From Macropodus opercularis (Eukaryota > Chordata > Actinopteri > Anabantiformes > Osphronemidae): a DNA stretch of 64,000 nucleotides. The stretch lies in contig CM061092.1 in assembly GCA_030770545.1 (NCBI GenBank), forward strand, positions 18,787,501 to 18,851,500, in the 5' to 3' direction. This document shows positions 30,186 through 42,636 of this stretch, one piece after another. Position 1 is the stretch's first letter. Every line of letters begins with the position of its first letter. Under the pieces are notes generated by a model, which saw only the letters and a program-made list of their open reading frames with translations, had not been told where the DNA came from and made no database searches. The position numbers were made by a program, and so were the translations under genes.

Positions 30186-30646
30186 TGCGTTTGGGAGTGC
30201 ATAGGTGTCACAATATTGCCTATACATCGTTGACAGGCAAACAAATATCTTCCCCCAGTTGTGGAGTTTGTCAGTTATCTGACAGTTTACGAAGGTGGCA
30301 GGCGGCAAGAAAAGAAGCAGTAGTCATGTGTGTAGTTCTGAACTTTGCAACAACAAGCATAGCATTGAATGCAATACATAATTGTCACAACATTGCATGT
30401 ACCTGCTTAATATCGACAAAAATCTTCCTGCACGTACACGTTTACTGAGTTTGGCACTTATGTGACTGCTCGTGAAGGTTGCAGGTGTCAGAAAGTGGAC
30501 CAGACGTCTTTGTGTGTAGTTGTAATCTTTGTAACAGGAAGCATAGCATTTAATGCAATGATCACCAAAACAAACAAGTTAAGGGACGTCACAGTGACGA
30601 GACTGGGATTCGAACCGCAAATGCTGCAGTTTCTGACCGGCTCTCA

Positions 30647-30718
30647 AGCAGAGTGGCGCAGCGGAAGCGTGCTGGGCCCATAACCCAGAGGTCGATGGAT
30701 CGAAACCATCCTCTGCTA
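30647..30718 (+). tRNA. tRNA-iMet-CAT: initiator tRNA-Met(CAT), M10
   Basis: Consensus. Confidence 0.96.
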
Positions 30719-30937
30719 ATTGCGTTAGTGTTCGCCGTCAAGCTGTGTGATTAACACAGGGTATATGTTTTTGCCCTTTGCATTAAAGCACAAGTGTTCA
30801 GGGTTCTTTCCACCTCTTAATGGTTCAGCGATCTGTATGTAAAGCCACTGTGGACATTCCACCCCGAGTCGCCCGTCTCAGGCCAGCCTGGCATTAGTGC
30901 TTTCTTTGTTAGCCATGCATCAATTGCTTCCTTTTAA

Positions 30938-31019
30938 GGTAGTGTGGCCGAGTGGTCTAAGGCGCTGGATTTAGGCTCCAGTCTCAATTGAGGCGTGGGT
31001 TCAAATCCCACCGCTGCCA
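30938..31019 (+). tRNA. tRNA-Leu-TAG: tRNA-Leu(TAG), M11
   Basis: Consensus with T5. Confidence 0.96.
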
Positions 31020-32306
31020 TTTTTGCATCTTCCGGGAGGCAATAGCAGGCAGTAATCTCCATGAACGTTTAGTGGGTGACTGGGCCGTCAAGCTTGACGT
31101 GTAGCTGGGTTTAGGCTCCAGTCCCAATTGAGGCATGGCTTCAAATCCAACCACTGAAATTTGCGTAGTTAGTCCGTGAGTGACTGAGCTTTGAAAGTTT
31201 TTTTAAAAAAAAAATCAGATGGTGTTCATGAGAGAGAGCAGCTGACTGCAGTCCTTGAGAAGCCCGTTCAACTTAGCGTAGAGAGTCAACAGTGGTGTGA
31301 CACGTGAGTGACTGAAAATGAGATACGCTCCTGCACTTCTGTTCACCTGCGGTTCATGACAAACTGATTGCAGTAGTTGGGATGAGAAACTAAAAGTTCT
31401 TGCACAAACTGTTTTGGTATCGCAGTCTGAGTGGTATTTTTCCAATGTTCTTCGGAGCGAAGGTGTGCGGCAATGGCACGGAGGACACGTGGTCAGCAAA
31501 CCTTACCGTGGATTATGGAAGGCCTGCATGCAAAGACCACAACTTCCAAGACCTTTTTCTGTGGCAGTGTGGCCGAGCACCCAAGGCGCTGGATTAAGGC
31601 TCCAGTCTCATTTAAGGTGTGGGATCTCTTAGAAAGTTCTAAATTTATCAAAGCGTAACCTCACAATGTACAAACTTTCAGGCGTGGTAAATTCTCGCAT
31701 GAGTTCAAGTTTCTCACGAATCCACTAGTGCCCCATGTGTGCGATACTGCTTCACGCTGAGCTGTAACAATCAAGCAGGTTTTGTGGAAACACCTTTGGC
31801 CAGACACACACTTCTTTGTATAGTAAGTTTGGAGTTCAAGGATCCAAGAGGTTAGGTACAGTGTCATTTCTTTTTCGTGAACTGGTGCCTTTACACAGAA
31901 CCAGTAGAAGCCTTTATTTCAAGGGGGCCCTAATGTGTAGGGGTTTCTCTTGTTTTTAAATCCGTCTGATTTGGAGAATCTATGAACAAGTAATGGTGTA
32001 GGAGGCTGTAAATTGTTCATTGTGAGTCAAAATCTACCTGCAAACACTTTAGAGTTAAGCTCTGTGTTTGAAAATACATTGCACCTAACCTCTTAGATCC
32101 TTGAACTCAAAACCTACTATACAATAAAGTGCGTGTCTGGTCAAAGGTACTTCCACAAAACCCACTTGACTGTTAGAGCTCAGCGTCAAGTAAAATTGTA
32201 TGATCTGTATGTAAAGCCACTATGGATATTCCACCCTGAGTCGCCTGTCTTAGGTCAGACTGGCGTAATTGCTTTTTTGCTTTGCTTTGCTTTGCTTTGC
32301 TTTTAA

Positions 32307-32388
32307 GGTAGTGTGGCCGAGTGGTCTAAGGCGCTGGATTAAGGCTCCAGTCTCATTTGAGGCGTGGGTTCAAATCCCACCACTGCCA
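32307..32388 (+). tRNA. tRNA-Leu-AAG: tRNA-Leu(AAG), M11
   Basis: Consensus. Confidence 0.95.
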
Positions 32389-32703
32389 AAATGCTCTGAG
32401 GCCAACAAAGCGTAACCTCTCAAAGTGCAGATATGTAGCGAATTCCCGTACGACTTCAAGTTTCTCATGAATCCACTAGTGCCCCATGTGTATGATTCTA
32501 CCTCACGCTGAGCCGTATCAATCAAGTAGGTTGTGTGGAAGCACCTTTGGTTGCACTCTGAGCTATACCTGCGTAGGCATTGTCCACACACTTCTTTGTA
32601 TTATAGGTTTGGAGCTTGGGTACAATACAATTTCTTTCTCCTAAGCTTCTGCCATTACACGGAACACTTAACTACACCCTAGTAGTAAACTAAAGGCTGT
32701 TTT

Positions 32704-32776
32704 CGAGCTAGCCAGGAGTCGAACCTAGAATCTTCTGATCCGAAGTCAGACGCGTTATCCATTACGCCACTAGCCC
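32704..32776 (-). tRNA. tRNA-Arg-TCG: tRNA-Arg(TCG), M11
   Basis: Consensus. Confidence 0.95.
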
Positions 32777-32875
32777 TGCTTTAGCTTGTGCACACATGTC
32801 GCAACATTGCCTGTACGCGATTGACAGCGACAAAGAGCATTGCATTGAACACCAAAACAAAGAAGAAGGTATCAG

Positions 32876-32947
32876 TGCCGTGACCCGGATTCGAACTGGG
32901 GTTGCTGCGGCCACAACGCAGAGTACTAACCACTATACGATCACGGC
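32876..32947 (-). tRNA. tRNA-His-GTG: tRNA-His(GTG), M11
   Basis: G53 to A opens the T-stem pair next to the T-loop; shared with M12. Confidence 0.82.
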
Positions 32948-33019
32948 TGGGTTGCTGCAACTGTGCCTCCGTGCGAGGTAAACAACTAGTCCTTATTACA
33001 TCCAACTAAAGGCTGTTTT

Positions 33020-33092
33020 CGAGCTAGCCAGGAGTCGAACCTAGAATCTTCTGATCCGTAGTCAGACGCGTTATCCATTGCGCCACTAGCCC
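33020..33092 (-). tRNA. tRNA-Arg-ACG: tRNA-Arg(ACG), M11
   Basis: Consensus. Confidence 0.95.
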
Positions 33093-33553
33093 TGCGTTTG
33101 GGAGTGCATAGGTGTCACAATATTGCCTATACATCGTTGACAGGCAAACAAATATCTTCCCCCAGTTGTGGAGTTTGTCAGTTATCTGACAGTTTGCGAA
33201 GGTCGCAGGTGGCAAGAAAAGAAGCAGTAGTCATGTGTGTAGTTCTGAACTTTGCAACAACAAGCATAGCATTGAATGCAATACATAATTGTCACAACAT
33301 TGCATGTACCTGCTTAATATCGACAAAAATCTTCCTGCACGTACACGTTTACTGAGTTTGGCACTTATGTGACTGCTCGTGAAGGTTGCAGGTGTCAGAA
33401 AGTGGACCAGACGTCTTTGTGTGTAGTTGTAATCTTTGTAACAGGAAGCATAGCATTTAATGCAATGATCACCAAAACAAACAAGTTAAGGGACGTCACA
33501 GTGACGAGACTGGGATTCGAACCGCAAATGCTGCAGTTTCTGACCGGCTCTCA

Positions 33554-33625
33554 AGCAGAGTGGCGCAGCGGAAGCGTGCTGGGCCCATAACCCAGAGGTC
33601 GATGGATCGAAACCATCCTCTGCTA
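33554..33625 (+). tRNA. tRNA-iMet-CAT: initiator tRNA-Met(CAT), M11
   Basis: Consensus. Confidence 0.96.
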
Positions 33626-33844
33626 ATTGCGTTAGTGTTCGCCGTCAAGCTGTGTGATTAACACAGGGTATATGTTTTTGCCCTTTGCATTAAAGCACAA
33701 GTGTTCAGGGTTCTTTCCACCTCTTAATGGTTCAGCGATCTGTATGTAAAGCCACTGTGGACATTCCACCCCGAGTCGCCCGTCTCAGGCCAGCCTGGCA
33801 TTAGTGCTTTCTTTGTTAGCCATGCATCAATTGCTTCCTTTTAA

Positions 33845-33926
33845 GGTAGTGTGGCCGAGTGGTCTAAGGCGCTGGATTTAGGCTCCAGTCTCAATTGAGG
33901 CGTGGGTTCAAATCCCACCGCTGCCA
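33845..33926 (+). tRNA. tRNA-Leu-TAG: tRNA-Leu(TAG), M12
   Basis: Consensus with T5. Confidence 0.96.
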
Positions 33927-35203
33927 TTTTTGCATCTTCCGGGAGGCAATAGCAGGCAGTAATCTCCATGAACGTTTAGTGGGTGACTGGGCCGTCAAGC
34001 TTGACGTGTAGCTGGGTTTAGGCTCCAGTCCCAATTGAGGCATGGCTTCAAATCCAACCACTGAAATTTGCGTAGTTAGTCCGTGAGTGACTGAGCTTTG
34101 AAAGTTTTTAAAAAAAAAAAATCAGATGGTGTTCATGAGAGAGAGCAGCTGACTGCAGTCCTTGAGAAGCCCGTTCAACTTAGCGTAGAGAGTCAACAGT
34201 GGTGTGACACGTGAGTGACCGAAAATGAGATACGCTCCTGCACTTCTGTTCACCTGCGGTTCATGACAAACTGATTGCAGTAGTTGGGATGAGAAACTAA
34301 AAGTTCTTGCACAAACTGTTTTGGTATCGCAGTCTGAGTGGTATTTTTCCAATGTTCTTCGGAGCGAAGGTGTGCGGCAATGGCACGGAGGACACGTGGT
34401 CAGCAAACCTTACCGTGGATTATGGAAGGCCTGCATGCAAAGACCACAACTTCCAAGACCTTTTTCTGTGGCAGTGTGGCCGAGCACCCAAGGCGCTGGA
34501 TTAAGGCTCCAGTCTCATTTAAGGTGTGGGATCTCTTAGAAAGTTCTAAATTTATCAAAACGTAACCTCACAATGTACAAACTTTCAGGCGTGGTAAATT
34601 CTCGCATGAGTTCAAGTTTCTCACGAATCCACTAGTGCCCCATGTGTGCGATACTGCTTCACGCTGAGCTGTAACAATCAAGCAGGTTTTGTGGAAACAC
34701 CTTTGGCCAGACACACACTTCTTTGTATAGTAAGTTTGGAGTTCAAGGATCCAAGAGGTTAGGTACAGTGTCATTTCTTTTTCGTGAACTGGTGCCTTTA
34801 CACAGAACCAGTAGAAGCCTTTATTTCAAGGGGGCCCTAATGTGTAGGGGTTTCTCTTGTTTTTAAATCCGTCTGATTTGGAGAATCTATGAACAAGTAA
34901 TGGTGTAGGAGGCTGTAAATTGTTCATTGTGAGTCAAAATCTACCTGCAAACACTTTAGAGTTAAGCTCTGTGTTTGAAAATACATTGCACCTAACCTCT
35001 TAGATCCTTGAACTCAAAACCTACTATACAATAAAGTGCGTGTCTGGTCAAAGGTACTTCCACAAAACCCACTTGACTGTTAGAGCTCAGCGTCAAGTAA
35101 AATTGTATGATCTGTATGTAAAGCCACTATGGATATTCCACCCTGAGTCGCCTGTCTTAGGTCACACTGGCGTAATTGCTTTTTTGCTTTGCTTTGCTTT
35201 TAA

Positions 35204-35285
35204 GGTAGTGTGGCCGACTGGTCTAAGGCGCTGGATTAAGGCTCCAGTCTCATTTGAGGCGTGGGTTCAAATCCCACCACTGCCA
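35204..35285 (+). tRNA. tRNA-Leu-AAG: tRNA-Leu(AAG), M12
   Basis: G15 to C (GGCCGACTGG), which breaks the usual 15-48 tertiary pair; the same change as the chimeric Leu of M9. Confidence 0.85.
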
Positions 35286-35600
35286 AAATGCTCTGAGGCC
35301 AACAAAGCGTAACCTCTCAAAGTGCAGATATGTAGCGAATTCCCGTACGACTTCAAGTTTCTCATGAATCCACTAGTGCCCCATGTGTATGATTCTACCT
35401 CACGCTGAGCCGTATCAATCAAGTAGGTTGTGTGGAAGCACCTTTGGTTGCACTCTGAGCTATACCTGCGTAGGCATTGTCCACACACTTCTTTGTATTA
35501 TAGGTTTGGAGCTTGGGTACAATACAATTTCTTTCTCCTAAGCTTCTGCCATTACACGGAACACTTAACTACACCCTAGTAGTAAACTAAAGGCTGTTTT

Positions 35601-35673
35601 CGAGCTAGCCAGGAGTCGAACCTAGAATCTTCTGATCCGAAGTCAGACGCGTTATCCATTACGCCACTAGCCC
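35601..35673 (-). tRNA. tRNA-Arg-TCG: tRNA-Arg(TCG), M12
   Basis: Consensus. Confidence 0.95.
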
Positions 35674-35772
35674 TGCTTTAGCTTGTGCACACATGTCGCA
35701 ACATTGCCTGTACGCGATTGACAGCGACAAAGAGCATTGCATTGAACACCAAAACAAAGAAGAAGGTATCAG

Positions 35773-35844
35773 TGCCGTGACACGGATTCGAACTGGGGTT
35801 GCTGCGGCCACAACGCAGAGTACTAACCACTATACGATCACGGC
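35773..35844 (-). tRNA. tRNA-His-GTG: tRNA-His(GTG), M12 (degenerate)
   Basis: Two T-stem mismatches (CCCAG against CCGTG) and a B box changed to AGTTCGAATCC; the weakest His copy. Confidence 0.7.
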
Positions 35845-35916
35845 TGGGTTGCTGCAACTGTGCCTCCGTGCGAGGTAAACAACTAGTCCTTATTACATCC
35901 AACTAAAGGCTGTTTT

Positions 35917-35989
35917 CGAGGTAGCCAGGAGTCGAACCTAGAATCTTCTGATCCGTAGTCAGACGCGTTATCCATTGCGCCACTAGCCC
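35917..35989 (-). tRNA. tRNA-Arg-ACG: tRNA-Arg(ACG), M12
   Basis: 3' acceptor strand CTACCTC gives a C4-C69 mismatch. Confidence 0.82.
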
Positions 35990-36450
35990 TGCGTTTGGGA
36001 GTGCATAGGTGTCACAATATTGCCTATACATCGTTGACAGGCAAACAAATATCTTCCCCCAGTTGTGGAGTTTGTCAGTTATCTGACAGTTTGCGAAGGT
36101 CGCAGGCGGCAAGAAAAGAAGCAGTAGTCATGTGTGTAGTTCTGAACTTTGCAACAACAAGCATAGCATTGAATGCAATACATAATTGTCACAACATTGC
36201 ATGTACCTGCTTAATATCGACAAAAATCTTCCTGCACGTACACGTTTACTGAGTTTGGCACTTATGTGACTGCTCGTGAAGGTTGCAGGTGTCAGAAAGT
36301 GGACCAGACGTCTTTGTGTGTAGTTGTAATCTTTGTAACAGGAAGCATAGCATTTAATGCAATGATCACCAAAACAAACAAGTTAAGGGACGTCACAGTG
36401 ACGAGACTGGGATTCGAACCGCAAATGCTGCAGTTTCTGACCGGCTCTCA

Positions 36451-36522
36451 AGCAGAGTGGCGCAGCGGAAGCGTGCTGGGCCCATAACCCAGAGGTCGAT
36501 GGATCGAAACCATCCTCTGCTA
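36451..36522 (+). tRNA. tRNA-iMet-CAT: initiator tRNA-Met(CAT), M12
   Basis: Consensus. Confidence 0.96.
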
Positions 36523-36741
36523 ATTGCGTTAGTGTTCGCCGTCAAGCTGTGTGATTAACACAGGGTATATGTTTTTGCCGTTTGCATTAAAGCACAAGTG
36601 TTCAGGGTTCTTTCCACCTCTTAATGGTTCAGCGATCTGTATGTAAAGCCACTGTGGACATTCCACCCCGAGTCGCCCGTCTCAGGCCAGCCTGGCATTA
36701 GTGCTTTCTTTGTTAGCCATGCATCAATTGCTTCCTTTTAA

Positions 36742-36823
36742 GGTAGTGTGGCCGAGTGGTCTAAGGCGCTGGATTTAGGCTCCAGTCTCAATTGAGGCGT
36801 GGGTTCAAATCCCACCGCTGCCA
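36742..36823 (+). tRNA. tRNA-Leu-TAG: tRNA-Leu(TAG), M13
   Basis: Consensus with T5. Confidence 0.96.
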
Positions 36824-38110
36824 TTTTTGCATCTTCCGGGAGGCAATAGCAGGCAGTAATCTCCATGAACGTTTAGTGGGTGACTGGGCCGTCAAGCTTG
36901 ACGTGTAGCTGGGTTTAGGCTCCAGTCCCAATTGAGGCATGGCTTCAAATCCAACCACTGAAATTTGCGTGGTTAGTCCGTGAGTGACTGAGCTTTGAAA
37001 GTTTTTTTAAAAAAAAAATCAGATGGTGTTCATGAGAGAGAGCAGCTGACTGCAGTCCTTGAGAAGCCCGTTCAACTTAGCGTAGAGAGTCAACAGTGGT
37101 GTGACACGTGAGTGACTGAAAATGAGATACGCTCCTGCACTTCTGTTCACCTGCGGTTCATGACAAACTGATTGCAGTAGTTGGGATGAGAAACTAAAAG
37201 TTCTTGCACAAACTGTTTTGGTATCGCAGTCTGAGTGGTATTTTTCCAATGTTCTTCGGAGCGAAGGTGTGCGGCAATGGCACGGAGGACACGTGGTCAG
37301 CAAACCTTACCGTGGATTATGGAAGGCCTGCATGCAAAGACCACAACTTCCAAGACCTTTTTCTGTGGCAGTGTGGCCGAGCACCCAAGGCGCTGGATTA
37401 AGGCTCCAGTCTCATTTAAGGTGTGGGATCTCTTAGAAAGTTCTAAATTTATCAAAGCGTAACCTCACAATGTACAAACTTTCAGGCGTGGTAAATTCTC
37501 GCATGAGTTCAAGTTTCTCACGAATCCACTAGTGCCCCATGTGTGCGATACTGCTTCACGCTGAGCTGTAACAATCAAGCAGGTTTTGTGGAAACACCTT
37601 TGGCCAGACACACACTTCTTTGTATAGTAAGTTTGGAGTTCAAGGATCCAAGAGGTTAGGTACAGTGTCATTTCTTTTTCGTGAACTGGTGCCTTTACAC
37701 AGAACCAGTAGAAGCCTTTATTTCAAGGGGGCCCTAATGTGTAGGGGTTTCTCTTGTTTTTAAATCCGTCTGATTTGGAGAATCTATGAACAAGTAATGG
37801 TGTAGGAGGCTGTAAATTGTTCATTGTGAGTCAAAATCTACCTGCAAACACTTTAGAGTTAAGCTCTGTGTTTGAAAATACATTGCACCTAACCTCTTAG
37901 ATCCTTGAACTCAAAACCTACTATACAATAAAGTGCGTGTCTGGTCAAAGGTACTTCCACAAAACCCACTTGACTGTTAGAGCTCAGCGTCAAGTAAAAT
38001 TGTATGATCTGTATGTAAAGCCACTATGGATATTCCACCCTGAGTCGCCTGTCTTAGGTCAGACTGGCGTAATTGCTTTTTTGCTTTGCTTTGCTTTGCT
38101 TTGCTTTTAA

Positions 38111-38192
38111 GGTAGTGTGGCCGAGTGGTCTAAGGCGCTGGATTAAGGCTCCAGTCTCGTTTGAGGCGTGGGTTCAAATCCCACCACTGCCA
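38111..38192 (+). tRNA. tRNA-Leu-AAG: tRNA-Leu(AAG), M13
   Basis: Variable arm CTCG as in M1. Confidence 0.95.
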
Positions 38193-38507
38193 AAACGCTC
38201 TGAGGCCAACAAAGCGTAACCTCTCAAAGTGCAGACATGTAGCGAATTCCCGTACGACTTCAAGTTTCTCATGAATCCACTAGTGCCCCATGTGTATGAT
38301 TCTACCTCACGCTGAGCCGTAACAATCAAGTAGGTTGTGTGGAAGCACCTTTGGTTGCACTCTGAGCTATACCTGCGTAGGCATTGTCCACACACTTCTT
38401 TGTATTATAGGTTTGGAGCTTGGGTACAACACAATTTCTTTCTCCTAAGCTTCTGCCATTACACGGAACACTTAACTACACCCTAGTAGTAAACTAAAGG
38501 CTGTTTT

Positions 38508-38580
38508 CGAGCTAGCCAGGAGTCGAACCTAGAATCTTCTGATCCGAAGTCAGACGCGTTATCCATTACGCCACTAGCCC
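38508..38580 (-). tRNA. tRNA-Arg-TCG: tRNA-Arg(TCG), M13
   Basis: Consensus. Confidence 0.95.
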
Positions 38581-38679
38581 TGCTTTAGCTTGTGCACACA
38601 TGTCGCAACATTGCCTGTACGCGATTGACAGCGACAAAGAGCATTGCATTGAACACCAAAACAAAGAAGAAGGTATCAG

Positions 38680-38751
38680 TGCCGTGACCCGGATTCGAAC
38701 CGGGGTTGCTGCGGCCACAACGCAGAGTACTAACCACTATACGATCACGGC
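38680..38751 (-). tRNA. tRNA-His-GTG: tRNA-His(GTG), M13
   Basis: Consensus. Confidence 0.95.
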
Positions 38752-38823
38752 TGGGTTGCTGCAACTGTGCCTCCGTGCGAGGTAAACAACTAGTCCTTAT
38801 TACATCCAACTAAAGGCTGTTTT

Positions 38824-38896
38824 CGAGCTAGCCAGGAGTCGAACCTAGAATCTTCTGATCCGTAGTCAGACGCGTTATCCATTGCGCCACTAGCCC
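38824..38896 (-). tRNA. tRNA-Arg-ACG: tRNA-Arg(ACG), M13
   Basis: Consensus. Confidence 0.95.
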
Positions 38897-39357
38897 TGCG
38901 TTTGGGAGTGCATAGGTGTCACAATATTGCCTATACATCGTTGACAGGCAAACAAATATCTTCCCCCAGTTGTGGAGTTTGTCAGTTATCTGACAGTTTG
39001 CGAAGGTCGCAGGCGGCAAGAAAAGAAGCAGTATTCATGTGTGTAGTTCTGAACTTTGCAACAACAAGCATAGCATTGAATGCAATACATAATTGTCACA
39101 ACATTGCATGTACCTGCTTAATATCGACAAAAATCTTCCTGCACGTACACGTTTACTGAGTTTGGCACTTATGTGACTGCTCGTGAAGGTTGCAGGTGTC
39201 AGAAAGTGGACCAGACGTCTTTGTGTGTAGTTGTAATCTTTGTAACAGGAAGCATAGCATTTAATGCAATGATCACCAAAACAAACAAGTTAAGGGACGT
39301 CACAGTGACGAGACTGGGATTCGAACCGCAAATGCTGCAGTTTCTAACCGGCTCTCA

Positions 39358-39429
39358 AGCAGAGTGGCGCAGCGGAAGCGTGCTGGGCCCATAACCCAGA
39401 GGTCGATGGATCGAAACAATCCTCTGCTA
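39358..39429 (+). tRNA. tRNA-iMet-CAT: initiator tRNA-Met(CAT), M13 (variant)
   Basis: CCATC is CAATC, a G-A mismatch in the T-stem; shared with M15 and M18. Confidence 0.82.
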
Positions 39430-39648
39430 ATTGCGTTAGTGTTCGCCGTCAAGCTGTGTGATTAACACAGGGTATATGTTTTTGCCCTTTGCATTAAAGC
39501 ACAAGTGTTCAGGGTTCTTTCCACCTCTTAATGGTTCAGCGATCTGTATGTAAAGCCACTGTGGACATTCCACCCCGAGTCGCCCGTCTCAGGCCAGCCT
39601 GGCATTAGTGCTTTCTTTGTTAGCCATGCATCAATTGCTTCCTTTTAA

Positions 39649-39730
39649 GGTAGTGTGGCCGAGTGGTCTAAGGCGCTGGATTTAGGCTCCAGTCTCAATT
39701 GAGGCGTGGGTTCAAATCCCACCGCTGCCA
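39649..39730 (+). tRNA. tRNA-Leu-TAG: tRNA-Leu(TAG), M14
   Basis: Consensus with T5. Confidence 0.96.
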
Positions 39731-41017
39731 TTTTTGCATCTTCCGGGAGGCAATAGCAGGCAGTAATCTCCATGAACGTTTAGTGGGTGACTGGGCCGTC
39801 AAGCTTGACGTGTAGCTGGCTTTAGGCTCCAGTCCCAATTGAGGCATGGCTTCAAATCCAACCACTGAAATTTGCGTAGTTAGTCCGTGAGTGACTGAGC
39901 TTTGAAAGTTTTTTTAAAAAAAAAATCAGATGGTGTTCATGAGAGAGAGCAGCTGACTGCAGTCCTTGAGAAGCCCGTTCAACTTAGCGTAGAGAGTCAA
40001 CAGTGGTGTGACACGTGAGTGACCGAAAATGAGATACGCTCCTGCACTTCTGTTCACCTGCGGTTCATGACAAACTGATTGCAGTAGTTGGGATGAGAAA
40101 CTAAAAGTTCTTGCACAAACTGTTTTGGTATCGCAGTCTGAGTGGTATTTTTCCAATGTTCTTCGGAGCGAAGGTGTGCGGCAATGGCACGGAGGACACG
40201 TGGTCAGCAAACCTTACCGTGGATTATGGAAGGCCTGCATGCAAAGACCACAACTTCCAAGACCTTTTTCTGTGGCAGTGTGGCCGAGCACCCAAGGCGC
40301 TGGATTAAGGCTCCAGTCTCATTTAAGGTGTGGGATCTCTTAGAAAGTTCTAAATTTATCAAAGCGTAACCTCACAATGTACAAACTTTCAGGCGTGGTA
40401 AATTCTCGCATGAGTTCAAGTTTCTCACGAATCCACTAGTGCCCCATGTGTGCGATACTGCTTCACGCTGAGCTGTAACAATCAAGCAGGTTTTGTGGAA
40501 ACACCTTTGGCCAGACACACACTTCTTTGTATAGTAAGTTTGGAGTTCAAGGATCCAAGAGGTTAGGTACAGTGTCATTTCTTTTTCGTGAACTGGTGCC
40601 TTTACACAGAACCAGTAGAAGCCTTTATTTCAAGGGGGCCCTAATGTGTAGGGGTTTCTCTTGTTTTTAAATCCGTCTGATTTGGAGAATCTATGAACAA
40701 GTAATGGTGTAGGAGGCTGTAAATTGTTCATTGTGAGTCAAAATCTACCTGCAAACACTTTAGAGTTAAGCTCTGTGTTTGAAAATACATTGCACCTAAC
40801 CTCTTAGATCCTTGAACTCAAAACCTACTATACAATAAAGTGCGTGTCTGGTCAAAGGTACTTCCACAAAACCCACTTGACTGTTAGAGCTCAGCGTCAA
40901 GTAAAATTGTATGATCTGTATGTAAAGCCACTATGGATATTCCACCCTGAGTCGCCTGTCTTAGGTCACACTGGCGTAATTGCTTTTTTGCTTTGCTTTG
41001 CTTTGCTTTGCTTTTAA

Positions 41018-41099
41018 GGTAGTGTGGCCGAGTGGTCTAAGGCGCTGGATTAAGGCTCCAGTCTCATTTGAGGCGTGGGTTCAAATCCCACCACTGCCA
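41018..41099 (+). tRNA. tRNA-Leu-AAG: tRNA-Leu(AAG), M14
   Basis: Consensus. Confidence 0.95.
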
Positions 41100-41414
41100 A
41101 AACGCTCTGAGGCCAACAAAGCCTAACCTCTCAAAGTGCAGATATGTAGCGAATTCCTGTACGACTTCAAGTTTCTCATGAATCCACTAGTGCCCCATGT
41201 GTATGATTCTACCTCACGCTGAGCCGTAACAATCAAGTAGGTTGTGTGGAAGCACCTTTGGTTGCACTCTGAGCTATACCTGCGTAGGCATTGTCCACAC
41301 ACTTCTTTGTATTACAGGTTTGGAGCTTGGGTACAATACAATTTCTTTCTCCTAAGCTTCTGCCATTACACGGAACACTTAACTACACCCTAGTAGTAAA
41401 CTAAAGGCTGTTTT

Positions 41415-41487
41415 CGAGCTAGCCAGGAGTCGAACCTAGAATCTTCTGATCCGAAGTCAGACGCGTTATCCATTACGCCACTAGCCC
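41415..41487 (-). tRNA. tRNA-Arg-TCG: tRNA-Arg(TCG), M14
   Basis: Consensus. Confidence 0.95.
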
Positions 41488-41586
41488 TGCTTTAGCTTGT
41501 GCACACATGTCGCAACATTGCCTGTACGCGATTGACAGCGACAAAGAGCATTGCATTGAACACCAAAACAAAGAAGAAGGTATCAG

Positions 41587-41658
41587 TGCCGTGACCCGGA
41601 TTCGAACCGGGGTTGCTGCGGCCACAACGCAGAGTACAAACCACTATACAATCACGGC
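41587..41658 (-). tRNA. tRNA-His-GTG: tRNA-His(GTG), M14 (variant)
   Basis: A21 to T (loses the conserved A21) and C9 to T; the second change is private. Confidence 0.8.
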
Positions 41659-41730
41659 TGGGTTGCTGCAACTGTGCCTCCGTGCGAGGTAAACAACTAG
41701 TCCTTATTACATCCAACTAAAGGCTGTTTT

Positions 41731-41803
41731 CGAGCTAGCCAGGAGTCGAACCTAGAATCTTCTGATCCGTAGTCAGACGCGTTATCCATTGCGCCACTAG
41801 CCC
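41731..41803 (-). tRNA. tRNA-Arg-ACG: tRNA-Arg(ACG), M14
   Basis: Consensus. Confidence 0.95.
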
Positions 41804-42264
41804 TGCGTTTGGGAGTGCATAGGTGTCACAATATTGCCTATACATCGTTGACAGGCAAACAAATATCTTCCCCCAGTTGTGGAGTTTGTCAGTTATCTGA
41901 CAGTTTGCGAAGGTCGCAGGCGGCAAGAAAAGAAGCAGTAGTCATGTGTGTAGTTCTGAACTTTGCAACAACAAGCATAGCATTGAATGCAATACATAAT
42001 TGTCACAACATTGCATGTACCTGCTTAATATCGACAAAAATCTTCCTGCACGTACACGTTTACTGAGTTTGGCACTTATGTGACTGCTCGTGAAGGTTGC
42101 AGGTGTCAGAAAGTGGACCAGACGTCTTTGTGTGTAGTTGTAATCTTTGTAACAGGAAGCATAGCATTTAATGCAATGATCACCAAAACAAACAAGTTAA
42201 GGGACGTCACAGTGACGAGACTGGGATTCGAACCGCAAATGCTGCAGTTTCTGACCGGCTCTCA

Positions 42265-42336
42265 AGCAGAGTGGCGCTGCGGAAGCGTGCTGGACCCATA
42301 ACCCAGAGGTCGATGGATCGAAACCATCCTCTGCTA
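42265..42336 (+). tRNA. tRNA-iMet-CAT: initiator tRNA-Met(CAT), M14 (variant)
   Basis: G31 to A breaks one of the three initiator-specific G:C pairs. In addition the invariant A14 is T (GCGCTGCGG), private. Confidence 0.75.
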
Positions 42337-42554
42337 ATTGCGTTAGTGTTCGGCGTCAAGCTGTGTGATTAACACAGGGTATATGTTTTTGCCGTTTGCA
42401 TTAAAGCACAAGTGTTCAGGGTTCTTTCCACCTCTTAATGGTTCAGCGATCTGTATGTAAAGCCACTGTGGACATTCCACCCGAGTCGCCCGTCTCAGGC
42501 CAGCCTGGCATTAGTGCTTTCTTTGTTAGCCATGCATCAATTGCTTCCTTTTAA

Positions 42555-42636
42555 GGTAGTGTGGCCGAGTGGTCTAATGCGCTGGATTTAGGCTCCAGTC
42601 TCAATTGAGGCGTGGGTTCAAATCCCACCGCTGCCA
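42555..42636 (+). tRNA. tRNA-Leu-TAG: tRNA-Leu(TAG), M15 (variant)
   Basis: G23 to T (AATGCG) makes a C12-U23 D-stem mismatch; shared with M17, M18 and M20. Confidence 0.85.

Larger units (their letters stand above)
27832..30718. repeat. tDNA monomer M10
   Basis: 2,887 bp, the shortest monomer without the Leu deletion: three GCTTT units plus the 10-bp ACAC-flanked deletion before Arg(TCG). Confidence 0.97.
30719..33625. repeat. tDNA monomer M11
   Basis: 2,907 bp, five GCTTT units. Shares with M13 a GTGACTGAAAATG variant (31308-31320) and GGTCAGACTGG before the microsatellite. Confidence 0.97.
33626..36522. repeat. tDNA monomer M12
   Basis: 2,897 bp; the last monomer in the window with three GCTTT units. 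It carries several damaged tRNA copies. Confidence 0.97.
36523..39429. repeat. tDNA monomer M13
   Basis: 2,907 bp. Shares GTATTCATG (module A) and a T-stem-mutant iMet with M15 and M18, and the Leu(AAG) CTCG arm with M1. Confidence 0.97.
39430..42336. repeat. tDNA monomer M14
   Basis: 2,907 bp. Lineage of M16, M17 and M19: iMet G31A, His A21T and CAAAGCCTAACC after Leu(AAG). Confidence 0.97.
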
